Notes under the pieces: model-generated | Database searches by the model: none | The model's input: the letters and a program-made list of their open reading frames with translations, nothing else | Told to the model about the DNA's origin: nothing | Translations under genes and position numbers: made by a program | Origin: Bradyrhizobium sp. WSM3983 | GTDB taxonomy: Bacteria; Pseudomonadota; Alphaproteobacteria; Rhizobiales; Xanthobacteraceae | Direction of reading: 5' to 3' | Length of the DNA stretch: 64,000 bases | Assembly: GCF_000473045.1 (NCBI RefSeq) | Contig: NZ_AXAY01000032.1 | Location: 43,135-107,134 of the forward strand | Shown here: in pieces, positions 41,476-52,946 of the stretch | How the letters are laid out: each line of letters begins with the position of its first letter | Numbering within the stretch: position 1 is the first letter of the stretch

Positions 41476-42501
41476 GTGAGTAACGATCCCGTCGTCGCGA
41501 TTGTCGGCGTCACCGGTGCGGTGGGCGCCGAGTTCATCGCCACCATGGACAAGCGCGGCTTTCGCATCAGTCAGCTCAAGGCGCTCGCCAGCGCTCGCTC
41601 CGCCGGCAAGACGGTGTCGTTCCGCGGTCAGGACGTCGTCATCGAGGAGCTGACCGAGCGCGCCTTCGAGGGCGTCGACATCGCGCTGTTCTCCGCCGGC
41701 AGCGGCATCTCCAAGAAGTTCGCGCCGATCGCGGTCAAGGCCGGCGCCGTCGTCGTCGACAACTCCTCCGCCTTCCGGATGGACCCGAACGTTCCGCTGG
41801 TGATCCCCGAGGTCAACGGCAACCGCATCCGCGACCACAAGGGCATCATCGCCAACCCGAACTGCGCCGCGATCACCGCGCTGGTGCCGCTGTGGCCGAT
41901 CCATCAGAAGAACCGCATCAAGCGCCTCATCATCTCGACCTACCAGGCCGCCTCCGGCGCCGGCGCCGCCGCGATGGAGGAGCTCGTCGAGTCCACCCGC
42001 GCCAATCTCAACGGGCAGGTCTATACGCCCAAGGTGATGCCGCACCCCTACGCCTTCAACCTCTTCAATCACAACACGGCGATCGACCCCGAGACCGGCT
42101 ACAACGACGAAGAGACCAAGGTCATCAAGGAAACCCGCAAGATTTTCGAGGACGACAAGATCGCCATTGGCGTGACCTGCGTCCGCGTGCCGGTGCTGCG
42201 CGCGCATTGCGAGGCAATCACTTTCGAGTGCGAGAAGGAGATCACCGAGGACCAGGTTCGTGCCATCATGGCGCAGGCTCCGGGCGTCAAGATCATCGAC
42301 GACCGCGTGAAGAACTACTTCCCGATGCCGATCGACGCCTCGGGCCAGGACGACGTCCTGGTCGGCCGCATCCGCAAGGACCTCAGCGATCCCTCCGGGC
42401 ATTCGATCTCGATGTTCGTCGCGGCCGATCAGTTGCTCAAGGGCGCCGCGCTGAACGCGGTGCAGATCGCCGAGCTGTTGCCGCAGCGGGTGATGGCGTA
42501 G
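41476..42501 (+). CDS. asd: Aspartate-semialdehyde dehydrogenase
   Basis: This 341-residue enzyme reduces aspartyl phosphate to aspartate semialdehyde for Lys, Met, Thr and cell-wall diaminopimelate. The NADP loop GVTGAVGAEF is at 11-20, catalytic C130 in NPNC, and YQAASGAG near 155. GTG 41476 is chosen because GGAGG ends five bases upstream; the in-frame ATG 41464 overlaps that Shine-Dalgarno. Expression is predicted to be attenuated by the threonine leader at 41311. A 97-bp inverted repeat follows the stop. Confidence 0.93.
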   Translation: MSNDPVVAIVGVTGAVGAEFIATMDKRGFRISQLKALASARSAGKTVSFRGQDVVIEELTERAFEGVDIALFSAGSGISKKFAPIAVKAGAVVVDNSSAFRMDPNVPLVIPEVNGNRIRDHKGIIANPNCAAITALVPLWPIHQKNRIKRLIISTYQAASGAGAAAMEELVESTRANLNGQVYTPKVMPHPYAFNLFNHNTAIDPETGYNDEETKVIKETRKIFEDDKIAIGVTCVRVPVLRAHCEAITFECEKEITEDQVRAIMAQAPGVKIIDDRVKNYFPMPIDASGQDDVLVGRIRKDLSDPSGHSISMFVAADQLLKGAALNAVQIAELLPQRVMA

Positions 42502-42512
42502 CCGGTATCGAC

Positions 42513-42609
42513 GTTCCGTAGGGTGGGCAAAGCGAAGCGTGCCCACCTTTACGTCCCGTGCACTTGATGGTGGGCACGGCGCTATGCGCCTTTGCCCACC
42601 CTACGGCAC
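42513..42609. repeat. MITE-like element, CCGTAGGGTGGGCAAAG family, copy 1
   Basis: A 97-bp element with about 20-bp terminal inverted repeats (left GTTCCGTAGGGTGGGCAAAG, right complement GTGCCGTAGGGTGGGCAAAG). A second copy is at 61957-62057. Its right end supplies the last codons and TAG stop of queA on the minus strand. Confidence 0.85.
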
Positions 42610-43674
42610 TGCCCGAAACAGCAGACAGGCATCGCCGTACGAATAGAACCGGTAGCCGCTCGCAATCGCATGCGCATAGGCCTGCTTCATCGTATCCAGG
42701 CCGGCGAACGCCGACACCAGCATGAACAATGTCGACTTCGGCAAATGAAAATTCGTCATCAGGACATCGACGGCACGGAAGCGATAGCCGGGCGTGATGA
42801 AGATCGAGGTCTCGGCGGTGAACGGCTGAATCGTGCCGTCCTCGCTGGCGGCGCTTTCGAGCAGCCGCAATGACGTGGTGCCGACGGCGATGATGCGGCC
42901 GCCGTTTTCTCGCGCGGTGTTGAGCTGCTCCGCCGTCGCGGCCGAGATCGTGCCCCACTCGGCATGCATCTTGTGGCCGTCGGTATCGTCGACCTTCACC
43001 GGCAGGAAGGTCCCTGCTCCGACATGCAGCGTGATGCGGTTGACGCCGACGCCGCGCGCTTGCAGCGCCTGCTCCAGTGCCGGCGTGAAATGCAGGCCCG
43101 CGGTGGGCGCTGCGACCGCACCTTCATTGGCCGCGAACATGGTCTGGTAGTCGGCGAGATCCTGATCGTCCGGCGTGCGTTTCGAAGCGATGTAGGGCGG
43201 CAGCGGCGGGCTGCCGAGATCGGCGATCGCCTGATCAAGCGTCGGGCCGTGGAACGAGAATGACAGCGTCACCTCGCCTTCCGCACCCTTGGCCTCGACC
43301 TCGGCATCGAGATGGCCGAGCAGGCAGACCTTGCCTTCATTGCCGAAGCGGATGCGGTCGCCAGCGACAAGCTTCTTCGCGGGCTTCACCAGTGCCTGCC
43401 AGCGCGAGGCATCAAGACGCTTGATCAGGGTCGCCTCGATCTTCGGCTCGGTCTCGCGGCCGATGCGACGGCCCTTGAGCTGCGCCGCAATCACCTTGGT
43501 GTCGTTGACGACGAGCTGGTCGCCGCCCCTCAGCCATTGCGGCAGGTCGGCGATGATCCGGTCGCGCAGCGCGCCGTTCTCCACGACCAGCATCTTAGCA
43601 GAGTCGCGCGGATGCGCGGGGCGCAACGCAATGCGCTCGGGCGGCAGATCGAAATCGAAGAGGTCGGTGCGCAT
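42601..43674 (-). CDS. queA: S-adenosylmethionine:tRNA ribosyltransferase-isomerase
   Basis: This 357-residue enzyme transfers the ribosyl group of SAM to preQ1 in tRNA, forming epoxyqueuosine, after Tgt. The start MRTDLFDFDLPPERIAL, the VVNDTKVIAAQLKG stretch, APTAGLHFT near 210 and the VGTTSLR motif are diagnostic. ATG 43674 matches the family start; ATG 43683 would add three residues. The C-terminus RAVP-stop is encoded by the end of the inverted repeat at 42513-42609. The upstream PIN pair separates it from the cyclophilin genes. Confidence 0.93.
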   Translation of the reverse strand: MRTDLFDFDLPPERIALRPAHPRDSAKMLVVENGALRDRIIADLPQWLRGGDQLVVNDTKVIAAQLKGRRIGRETEPKIEATLIKRLDASRWQALVKPAKKLVAGDRIRFGNEGKVCLLGHLDAEVEAKGAEGEVTLSFSFHGPTLDQAIADLGSPPLPPYIASKRTPDDQDLADYQTMFAANEGAVAAPTAGLHFTPALEQALQARGVGVNRITLHVGAGTFLPVKVDDTDGHKMHAEWGTISAATAEQLNTARENGGRIIAVGTTSLRLLESAASEDGTIQPFTAETSIFITPGYRFRAVDVLMTNFHLPKSTLFMLVSAFAGLDTMKQAYAHAIASGYRFYSYGDACLLFRAVP

Positions 43675-43692
43675 CCATTTCAATCCGAAGGA

Positions 43693-44160
43693 TCAGGCGC
43701 GCGCAGCTTCAATTGCATGTATGAAATTCGCTGCGCTGTACCCTGCACTGATTGCGGCCAGATAGAGACCAAGATCTGCCGAGAGAATATGAATGCCCGC
43801 CTTGCCCGCCTCCAGAGTGACTGAATCCGTTAATCCCAAGCGCTGAAACTCTGCTCGTTCAATGGCGCTCAAACTCGGGATATAGATCTCTCTCGTCGTG
43901 GAAACAAATTGCAGAAATCGACGGAATATTTTCTCCGGAAGACCATTCCCTTCAAACTCTAACAGATTAGACGCTTCGGAGAGAGCGTTCGGCAGCACCG
44001 CAAGCTCTCGATACTCGGAGATCACATTAAGCAACAACCGGAAGTCATTGGTGGTGTAAGCACGAGTGCGCTTGTGTTTTGGAACGGCGTGCTCGTCTGC
44101 CAATCCAACAACAAGTAAGACAATCAAATTAGCATCTAAGATCAGAGTTTGACGTGCCAT
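43693..44160 (-). CDS. PIN-domain protein, toxin-like
   Basis: This 155-residue protein has PIN-domain acidic positions: ILDANLIVLL at residues 6-15, a central Glu region (ERAEF) and LTDSVTLEAG with HILSADLGLY near the C-terminus. PIN domains are Mg-dependent RNases such as VapC. ATG 44160 overlaps the upstream gene stop by one base (TGATG). Codons are more AT-rich than in the flanking housekeeping genes, which suggests acquisition. Its size and the AVPKHKRTRAYTTNDF insertion differ from canonical VapC. Confidence 0.78.
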   Translation of the reverse strand: MARQTLILDANLIVLLVVGLADEHAVPKHKRTRAYTTNDFRLLLNVISEYRELAVLPNALSEASNLLEFEGNGLPEKIFRRFLQFVSTTREIYIPSLSAIERAEFQRLGLTDSVTLEAGKAGIHILSADLGLYLAAISAGYSAANFIHAIEAARA

Positions 44161-44441
44161 CAATCGTCAACGCTTGCTTTCCGCACCATCCCCTTTACTT
44201 GCCCATTCTTGTCATCAACGAGGACTGTACGATATGCCCGCCTCAACGCGGCATCCCCGGTCAGGGTTGAAAGAGCGCTTTTGGTGGAATTCCAGGGTCG
44301 AGAGAAACCAAGAGTGATCTTCCACACTTGGCTTGGATCGTCGAACTCTACCTCCTCAAGCCCAAGATTAATGGGGTCTTCGTCCTTCATGACGTCGAGC
44401 ACCCAATCCTTCGCCAACTTTACCGCCTGCTGTACGTCCAT
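44160..44441 (-). CDS. Putative partner of the PIN-domain protein
   Basis: This 93-residue acidic protein contains LGLEEVEFDDPSQVWKITLGF, RPWN and RRAYRTVLVDDKNGQVKGM, an alpha-beta outline with a WKITLGF-RP strand and a terminal VDDKNGQV hairpin. It shows no known antitoxin DNA-binding motif. GAGG five to nine bases before ATG 44441 sets the start. It overlaps the PIN gene by one base, so the two are translationally coupled as in toxin-antitoxin modules. Role as antitoxin is inferred from position only. Confidence 0.65.
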   Translation of the reverse strand: MDVQQAVKLAKDWVLDVMKDEDPINLGLEEVEFDDPSQVWKITLGFSRPWNSTKSALSTLTGDAALRRAYRTVLVDDKNGQVKGMVRKASVDD

Positions 44442-44645
44442 CTTCGCCTCGCGCGATCGTCCTTCCAAGCCCTCGACCGAGAATAGCACCTTCAGGCCCA
44501 AAGGTCCCCACCTTCACGTCGGTCCAAGTTTCACTTCAGAGCCGGCGATGCCTTTCCATTCCAGACGCCGCGCAACTAGCGCGGCGATCCGGAGTCCCGA
44601 GGTTGGCACGAGATTCCTGAGCCGTTCCGGAATGACGACGTGCGC

Positions 44646-45110
44646 TTAATCAGCGTCCGCCGCCATCCGCGCCTTGACGATCTTGTCCGGGTTCTGCACT
44701 GGCTCGCCGCGCTTGATCTTGTCGACGTTCTCCATGCCCTCGGTGACCTTGCCCCACACGGTGTACTGGTTGTCGAGGAAGCGGGCGTCGTCGAACACGA
44801 TGAAGAACTGGCTGTCGGCGGAGTCGGGGCTCGCCGCACGGGCCATCGAGGTCACGCCGCGCACGTGCGGCTCCTTGTTGAACTCGGCCTTCAGCTTCTG
44901 GCCCGAGCCGCCGGTGCCGGTGCCGTGCGGGCAGCCGGTCTGCGCCATGAAGCCGTCGATCACGCGATGGAACACGATGCCGTCGTAGAAGCCTTCGCGG
45001 ACCAGCTCCTTGATGCGCGCGACATGGCCGGGCGCGAGGTCGGGCCGCATCTCGATGGTGACGGGGCCCTGCGTGGTCTCGAGGATCAATGTGTTTTCGG
45101 TGGCGCTCAT
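44646..45110 (-). CDS. Cytoplasmic peptidyl-prolyl cis-trans isomerase (cyclophilin)
   Basis: This 154-residue cyclophilin without signal peptide has the catalytic FHRVIDGFMAQTGCP segment (Arg in FHRV), SQFFIVF and the C-terminal YTVWGKV motif. It corresponds to PpiB. Its ATG overlaps the stop of the preceding exported-protein gene by four bases. It belongs to the gyrA-coaD-ppi-ppi-queA-tgt backbone. Confidence 0.92.
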   Translation of the reverse strand: MSATENTLILETTQGPVTIEMRPDLAPGHVARIKELVREGFYDGIVFHRVIDGFMAQTGCPHGTGTGGSGQKLKAEFNKEPHVRGVTSMARAASPDSADSQFFIVFDDARFLDNQYTVWGKVTEGMENVDKIKRGEPVQNPDKIVKARMAADAD

Positions 45111-45532
45111 GCTCGTCTCTCTTGCGTTGGGGGTGAAGTCTTGTCAGGTGAAGTTTTGCGGTTACGGAACTGGATCGCGAATGGACGTCCCGCGGCGGCG
45201 CCGGCCATTGTGTCGGTAAATGGCATCGGCGTGCAGCGTTGCAACGCCTCCATCACCGCGATCCGGTATTGCAGCCGGTCATTGTCGGAGGCCTCCGCGG
45301 ATTCATAGGTAATCCTCGGATGGCCCAGAATGTTTCCGGCCCGGTTAAAGCTCACGACGACGGTGATGTCGATAGGGCGAGCCTTGGCCGGCGGCGGCGG
45401 CTTCCAGCAGGTCCGCAAGTGCTGGAAGATGTCCTGGATGGTGTTGACCGGCGCATCTTCTGCGGCCGCACTGGTGATGCCGAGCAGCAGCGCCGCGGCA
45501 GCGAACAGGAGCCTGTCGCCGCGGCGCGCCAT
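45107..45532 (-). CDS. Exported hypothetical protein between two cyclophilins
   Basis: This 141-residue protein has a signal peptide (LLFAAAALLLGITSAAA) and the segment ITVVVSFNRAGNILGHPRITYES, which resembles the C-terminal domain of TonB-like or TolA-like periplasmic proteins, with Cys in HLRTCWKPPP and LQRCTPMPF. It lies between the two cyclophilin genes and overlaps the downstream one, so it is probably co-expressed with them. Specific function is unknown. Confidence 0.75.
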   Translation of the reverse strand: MARRGDRLLFAAAALLLGITSAAAEDAPVNTIQDIFQHLRTCWKPPPPAKARPIDITVVVSFNRAGNILGHPRITYESAEASDNDRLQYRIAVMEALQRCTPMPFTDTMAGAAAGRPFAIQFRNRKTSPDKTSPPTQERRA

Positions 45533-45540
45533 CGTCCCGG

Positions 45541-46116
45541 CTACTTGATGTCGGAGGCGACCTGCACCTTCACCATCTTGTCGGGATCGGTGACGGTGCC
45601 GCCGGCCGAACCGGGCGGGGCCTTCTTCAGCTTGTCGACTACGTCCATGCCCTGCACGACCTCGCCGACCACGGTGTACTGGTTATCGAGGCTGCCGCCG
45701 TCGGCGAACATGATGAAAAACTGCGAGTTGGCGGTATCGACGCTGTCGCCGCGTCGGGCCATGCCGACGATGCCGCGGGCGAAGTGCACCTTGGAGAATT
45801 CCTGCTTCAGGTTCGGATATTTCGAGCCGCCGGTGCCGTTGCCGTTCTGACCGTCGCCGGTCTGGGCCATGAAGCCGTCCATCACGCGGTGGAACGGCAC
45901 GTTGTTGTAGAAGCCCTCGCGCGCGAGCTGCTTGAGCCGCTCGGCGTGCTGCGGCGCAAGGTCGGTCCTGAGCTTGATGACGATGCGGCCCTTGGTGGTG
46001 TCGATGACGAGCGCGTTGGCCTTGTCGAGATTGGCCGGCAGCTGCTGCGCCATCGCCGGGACCGCGCCAATGAGCGCGACGAACATCGTGGCAAGAATTG
46101 CGAGACGACGGATCAT
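45541..46116 (-). CDS. Periplasmic peptidyl-prolyl cis-trans isomerase (cyclophilin)
   Basis: This 191-residue cyclophilin has a signal peptide (MIRRLAILATMFVALIGAVPAMA, in part) and the catalytic FHRVMDGFMAQTGDG segment, SQFFIMF and YTVVGEV. It corresponds to PpiA and assists folding in the periplasm. It is paralogous to the cytoplasmic enzyme two genes downstream and 38 bases after coaD. Confidence 0.92.
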   Translation of the reverse strand: MIRRLAILATMFVALIGAVPAMAQQLPANLDKANALVIDTTKGRIVIKLRTDLAPQHAERLKQLAREGFYNNVPFHRVMDGFMAQTGDGQNGNGTGGSKYPNLKQEFSKVHFARGIVGMARRGDSVDTANSQFFIMFADGGSLDNQYTVVGEVVQGMDVVDKLKKAPPGSAGGTVTDPDKMVKVQVASDIK

Positions 46117-46154
46117 GGAAACTCCGGATCAGGTGAGATGAAAAAGCGCGCCGT

Positions 46155-46652
46155 TTATCCGGCGAATTTTGCCTTGAGCTGGGACGCAACGAGCGGCGGG
46201 ACGAAGGCCGAGATATCTCCGCCCATGGCGGCGATCTGGCGCACCAATGTGCCGGTAATCGGGCGGACCACTGGGGAGGCCGGCAGGAAGACGGTTTGCA
46301 CATCGGGCGCCATGGCGCCGTTCATGCCGGCGAGCTGCATCTCGTAGTCGAGATCGGTGCCGTCGCGCAGACCTCGAATCATGATGGTGGCGCCGTGCTT
46401 TCGGGCTGCGCTGACCGCGAGATCGTCGTAGGTCACAGCCTCGAGCGTGCAGCCGGCCTGGGCCGCCACCGGCCCGCAGACGTCGTGGAGCATCTTGAGC
46501 CGCTCCTCGGTCGAGAACAGCGGCTTCTTGCCGGGATGGACCCCGATCGCGACCACCAGCCGGTCGCACAGGGGAACACTATTCCGGACCACGTCCAGAT
46601 GGCCGTTGGTGATGGGGTCGAAGGAACCGGGGTAGAAGGCAATGCGCGGCAT
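46155..46652 (-). CDS. coaD: Phosphopantetheine adenylyltransferase
   Basis: This 165-residue nucleotidyltransferase makes dephospho-CoA. The start RIAFYPGSFDPITNGHLD holds the T/HxGH nucleotide motif, and IRGLRDGTDLDYE and the C-terminal substrate helix match CoaD. ATG 46652 is preferred over GTG 46658. In Rhizobiales it usually follows gyrA directly; here kup and an exported-protein gene intervene. Confidence 0.94.
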   Translation of the reverse strand: MPRIAFYPGSFDPITNGHLDVVRNSVPLCDRLVVAIGVHPGKKPLFSTEERLKMLHDVCGPVAAQAGCTLEAVTYDDLAVSAARKHGATIMIRGLRDGTDLDYEMQLAGMNGAMAPDVQTVFLPASPVVRPITGTLVRQIAAMGGDISAFVPPLVASQLKAKFAG

Positions 46653-46913
46653 GGCCACGTCCTACCGCGCCCGGCCCGGCCCGGCAAGCCGGGCAGGTTC
46701 CTTGTCCGTTTCCTGCCGGTTTTTCCGCCAGTCCCCCGTTGGAAGGGCCCGGATTGTTTCGTCCTCGGGGTGTCCACGAAACAAAACGGCGCACGAACGA
46801 AACCATTTCCGGCGTCGGCGAAGACGTCCGGAAACTGCCCATGGTTACTAATCCAGCCAACGAATGACGGGCCGCGCACTGGGCGTAGCGGCCGCATCAC
46901 AGGGGACCGTCAA

Positions 46914-47171
46914 ATGATCAAGGCTCTTTCAGCGATCGCTATTGCTGCGTGTTTTGCTACCGCCCTCACCCTCCTGCCCGGTTTTGCTCCCACCGTCGAA
47001 GCCAGCGTGCCGCAGCCGCTTGCCAAGAGCGACCGGCTCGACATCAAGACCATCGGCCGCGATTGTTCGCAGCAGGCTTGGCCGAACTTCGAGGCGTCGT
47101 GCCTGCGCCGCGCCGGCACCAAGGCCGATGTCCGCGTCGCGCGCCTCGTGACGGCGGACCGCGCGCCGTAG
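46914..47171 (+). CDS. Small exported protein with two cysteines
   Basis: This 85-residue protein has a signal peptide (IKALSAIAIAACFATALTLL) and a mature part with RDCSQQAWPNFEASCLRR, two Cys twelve residues apart that may form a disulfide. AGGGGA precedes ATG 46914. The C-terminal KADVRVARLVTADR is typical of a conserved Bradyrhizobium secreted family without known function. kup follows after 132 bases. Confidence 0.75.
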   Translation: MIKALSAIAIAACFATALTLLPGFAPTVEASVPQPLAKSDRLDIKTIGRDCSQQAWPNFEASCLRRAGTKADVRVARLVTADRAP

Positions 47172-47303
47172 GCGGTCTGTCAGCTTGGCGTCATAAACCT
47201 CGCGATAAACACCATGGATATTTGCGACGTCTCGTCGCAGACTGTGTGACGCTCGCGCCCGTCGGATTGACCCGATGGGCGCGGTCCCATTGAGGGGTCG
47301 CAT

Positions 47304-49214
47304 TTGTCCAGTACGCCCGCAGTCGCTTCCGGCCATCATCCTGACCCTCTGCCGATTGCCATGACCCTGGGCGCCCTCGGGGTGGTCTATGGCGATATCG
47401 GCACCAGCCCCCTCTACGCCCTGAAGGAAGCCGCCAAGGCGGCCGCGCATGGCGGCACAGTGACTCCCGAGGCTGTCCTGGGCGTTGCCTCGCTGATCCT
47501 CTGGGCGCTGCTGCTGATCATCTCGCTGAAATATGCGCTGCTGATCCTGCGCGCGGACAACCGCGGCGAAGGCGGCATCGTCGCACTGCTGGCGCTGCTG
47601 CATGCCCGCCACGCCCAGCCCGGCACCTGGCGCGCACATCTTCTGGTGGTTGGGCTGATCGGCGCGGCGCTGCTCTACGGCGACGGCGCAATCACGCCGG
47701 CGATCTCGGTGCTCTCTGCCATCGAAGGCCTCAAGGTCGACGCGCCCTCGCTCTCGCCTGCGGTCGTGCCCATCACCATCGCCATCCTGGTCGGCCTGTT
47801 CATGATGCAGAAGCAGGGCACCGGTTTCATCGGCCGCATCTTCGGACCGGTGATGCTGGCCTGGTTCTTCGTGCTGGCCGCGCTCGGCATCCACGGCATC
47901 GTCAAGGCGCCGGCGGTCCTGGCGGCGCTCAGTCCGCTCTATGCCTTCGACTTCCTGATCCACCGGGACTTCCATATCTCCTTCGCGATCCTCGGCGCCG
48001 CCTTCCTCGCCGTGACCGGCGGCGAGGCGATGTATGCCGACATGGGGCATTTCGGCCGCCTGCCGATCCGGCTTGCCTGGTTCGCAATCTGCCTGCCGGC
48101 GCTGGTGCTGAACTATTTCGGCCAGGCCGCGCTGCTGATCACGGATCCCGGCATGATCGAGAATCCGTTCTTCCAGCTCTGCCCTGACGTCCTGCATTAC
48201 GCGCTGGTCGCGTTCTCAGCCGTGGCGACCGTGATCGCCTCGCAGGCAATCATCTCCGGCGTGTTCTCGCTGACCCAGCAGTCGATCCAGCTCGGCTTCC
48301 TGCCGCGCATGCAGATCCGCCACACCACCAGCGATGCGATCGGCCAGATCTACGTGCCGCTGGTGAACTGGCTGCTCGCCGCCGCAACGCTCGGCGCGGT
48401 GCTGAGCTTCGGCACATCGGACGCGTTGGCCGGCGCCTATGGCATCGCCGTCTCGCTGCTGATGGCGATCACCACGCTGCTCGCCGCCCTGGTCGCGATC
48501 CAGTGGGGCTATTCGACTTGGCTGGTGGTGGCCGTGAACGGCTTCTTCTTCGTGATCGACGTGATCTTCTTCTCGGCCAACTCGATCAAGCTGTTCGAGG
48601 GCGGATGGTTTCCGCTGCTGCTTGCGGCCTTCGTCGCCTTCCTGATGCTGACATGGCGCAGCGGTGTGAAGCTGGTCGAGGCCGCGCGCGGCAAGCTGCG
48701 CCAGCCGGAGGAGGATCTGATCGAGACCGCGGTCAACAAGTGCAGCGCCCGGCTGCCAGGCACAGCCGTTTTCCTGGCGTCCGCGCCGAACGGCGTGCCG
48801 CTGGCGCTCACGCAGTTCGTCAAGCACAACCACGTGCTGCACGAGCGCATCATCCTCGTCACCGTGCTGATCGAGGAACTGCCGCACGTCCCCGACCAGG
48901 ATCGCGCCGAGGTGATCGAGATCATCACCGGCATCACCCGCGTGATCCTGCATTACGGCTTCATGCAGAACCCGACGATCTATGAGGGACTGACGCTCGC
49001 CTGCCGCCAGGGCAAGCTGCCCGGCATCGACCTCTCCGACATCACCTATTATGTCGGCCGCGAGACCATCATCCCGAGCGAGGACATCCCGGGCATGTGG
49101 GTTTGGCGCGAAGGCCTGTTCGCATTCCTCCAGCGCAACGCCGAACGCTCGGCGGCGTTCTTCGGCGTGCCGACCAAGCAGGTCGTGGAGTTCGGCACGG
49201 AGCTGGAGATTTAG
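47304..49214 (+). CDS. kup: Low-affinity potassium uptake transporter
   Basis: This 636-residue K+/H+ symporter has twelve membrane helices in the first 450 residues and a cytosolic C-terminal domain. Diagnostic stretches are LGVVYGDIGTSPLYALKE near residue 25, the GDGAITPAISVLSA segment near 132 and GGEAMYADMGHFG near 234 (in parts). TTG 47304 is chosen because GAGGGG lies seven bases upstream; ATG 47361 would cut into helix 1. It is inserted on the opposite strand between gyrA and coaD. Confidence 0.93.
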   Translation: MSSTPAVASGHHPDPLPIAMTLGALGVVYGDIGTSPLYALKEAAKAAAHGGTVTPEAVLGVASLILWALLLIISLKYALLILRADNRGEGGIVALLALLHARHAQPGTWRAHLLVVGLIGAALLYGDGAITPAISVLSAIEGLKVDAPSLSPAVVPITIAILVGLFMMQKQGTGFIGRIFGPVMLAWFFVLAALGIHGIVKAPAVLAALSPLYAFDFLIHRDFHISFAILGAAFLAVTGGEAMYADMGHFGRLPIRLAWFAICLPALVLNYFGQAALLITDPGMIENPFFQLCPDVLHYALVAFSAVATVIASQAIISGVFSLTQQSIQLGFLPRMQIRHTTSDAIGQIYVPLVNWLLAAATLGAVLSFGTSDALAGAYGIAVSLLMAITTLLAALVAIQWGYSTWLVVAVNGFFFVIDVIFFSANSIKLFEGGWFPLLLAAFVAFLMLTWRSGVKLVEAARGKLRQPEEDLIETAVNKCSARLPGTAVFLASAPNGVPLALTQFVKHNHVLHERIILVTVLIEELPHVPDQDRAEVIEIITGITRVILHYGFMQNPTIYEGLTLACRQGKLPGIDLSDITYYVGRETIIPSEDIPGMWVWREGLFAFLQRNAERSAAFFGVPTKQVVEFGTELEI

Positions 49215-49226
49215 CTTGTCAGTGCG

Positions 49227-49311
49227 GTAGCCCGGATGGAGTGAAGCGCTATCCGGGTTTCTAACTACGCGTGAGGGAGACCCGGATTTCGCTGCGCTCC
49301 ATCCGGGCTAC
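49227..49311. repeat. MITE-like inverted repeat, GTAGCCCGGATGGAG family
   Basis: The ends GTAGCCCGGATGGAG and CTCCATCCGGGCTAC are perfect 15-bp inverted repeats around a 55-base centre with internal ATCCGGG copies. It lies between the convergent kup and gyrA genes and might act as a transcription or mRNA-end structure. A decayed relative is at 26725. Confidence 0.85.
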
Positions 49312-49324
49312 GAGGGGTGAAGCA

Positions 49325-52069
<2,745 letters not shown>

Positions 52070-52237
52070 GGGGGAATCCGGTGAGATTTTATCTGGGAAT
52101 CATATAGCGCATCGAGGTCCTGATAACCACCCTTGGGGGCTTCCGGGAAGCGCTTTTTCCGACTGTTTTTCCAGAGACTTACGGCCTGCGCACCACCGCC
52201 TTGGGCGAGGCCCGAACGAGCCGCCCGGAACCGCCCC

Positions 52238-52636
52238 TTACGCCCCGAAAAACACGCTGTGCATGATGCGCCCGGGCACCAGCGTGAACAGCCCCGCCAC
52301 CACCAGCGCGCCGGTGAAGAGCAGGATCATGATGCGGCGGTGATCGGTCACGCGATGCGTGTGGGCCCGCCACACCGCCAGCGGCAGCATCACCAGCGTG
52401 AAGATCGACAGGAGGTGGATCGGGCTGAACGGCCCGGCCATGCGGATCTGGTGGATCCAGAACGACGAGGCGGCCACCACGGCCATCAGCGCCACCCAGA
52501 TCCAGCCGACCGTCCGATGCGGCAGCGTGCCCTTGGGCGCGGCGAACTGGACGATGCCAAGCACGAAGGCCGCCATCGCCGCGAAGGCGTGCAGCGGGAT
52601 CGCCGGAGCGGCGTCAAGCAGTGGCGCGAGGCTCAT
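52238..52636 (-). CDS. DUF2306-like four-helix membrane protein
   Basis: This 132-residue membrane protein has four hydrophobic helices (about 12-35, 45-65, 75-95, 105-128) with conserved-looking His in PLHAF, TLPHRTVGWIWV, IHLLSIFTL and HRRIM, as in the DUF2306 group, which may bind heme or metal. GGAGG nine bases before ATG 52636 sets the start. It lies upstream of gyrA in the same direction but 168 bases away. Function unknown. Confidence 0.75.
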   Translation of the reverse strand: MSLAPLLDAAPAIPLHAFAAMAAFVLGIVQFAAPKGTLPHRTVGWIWVALMAVVAASSFWIHQIRMAGPFSPIHLLSIFTLVMLPLAVWRAHTHRVTDHRRIMILLFTGALVVAGLFTLVPGRIMHSVFFGA

Positions 52637-52946
52637 GCGGCGCATCCTCCGGCCGGGAGCGACCATGTGAACAGGATTAACATAAAGTTAATACCATTTA
52701 CATTGCGGCCCGTCAAAAGCCTTGAGGCAGCACATGAGGCCAGCCCCGGAAAACCGAGCTTACCTCGCCGATTGGTAAGAAATCCTGTTGCGTCACGCGA
52801 ACGGGAGCCCTGGTCACGAAGCGCTTCGCCGCTGGCAAATTTCCATCGGCTGGCAGAAGGTGTGTATGTAACTGGACTTTGGAATCCGGCCCGATTTGCG
52901 GGCCAGGTCGATCGGGCTGTCCCCGGTCGTCGCGTGGAGCGGTGAA

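Noticed and set aside
44502..44645. Possible small element upstream of the PIN pair ending TTCCGGAATGACGACG
   Set aside because: It resembles the edge of a rhizobial repeat, but no second arm or second copy was found in the window.
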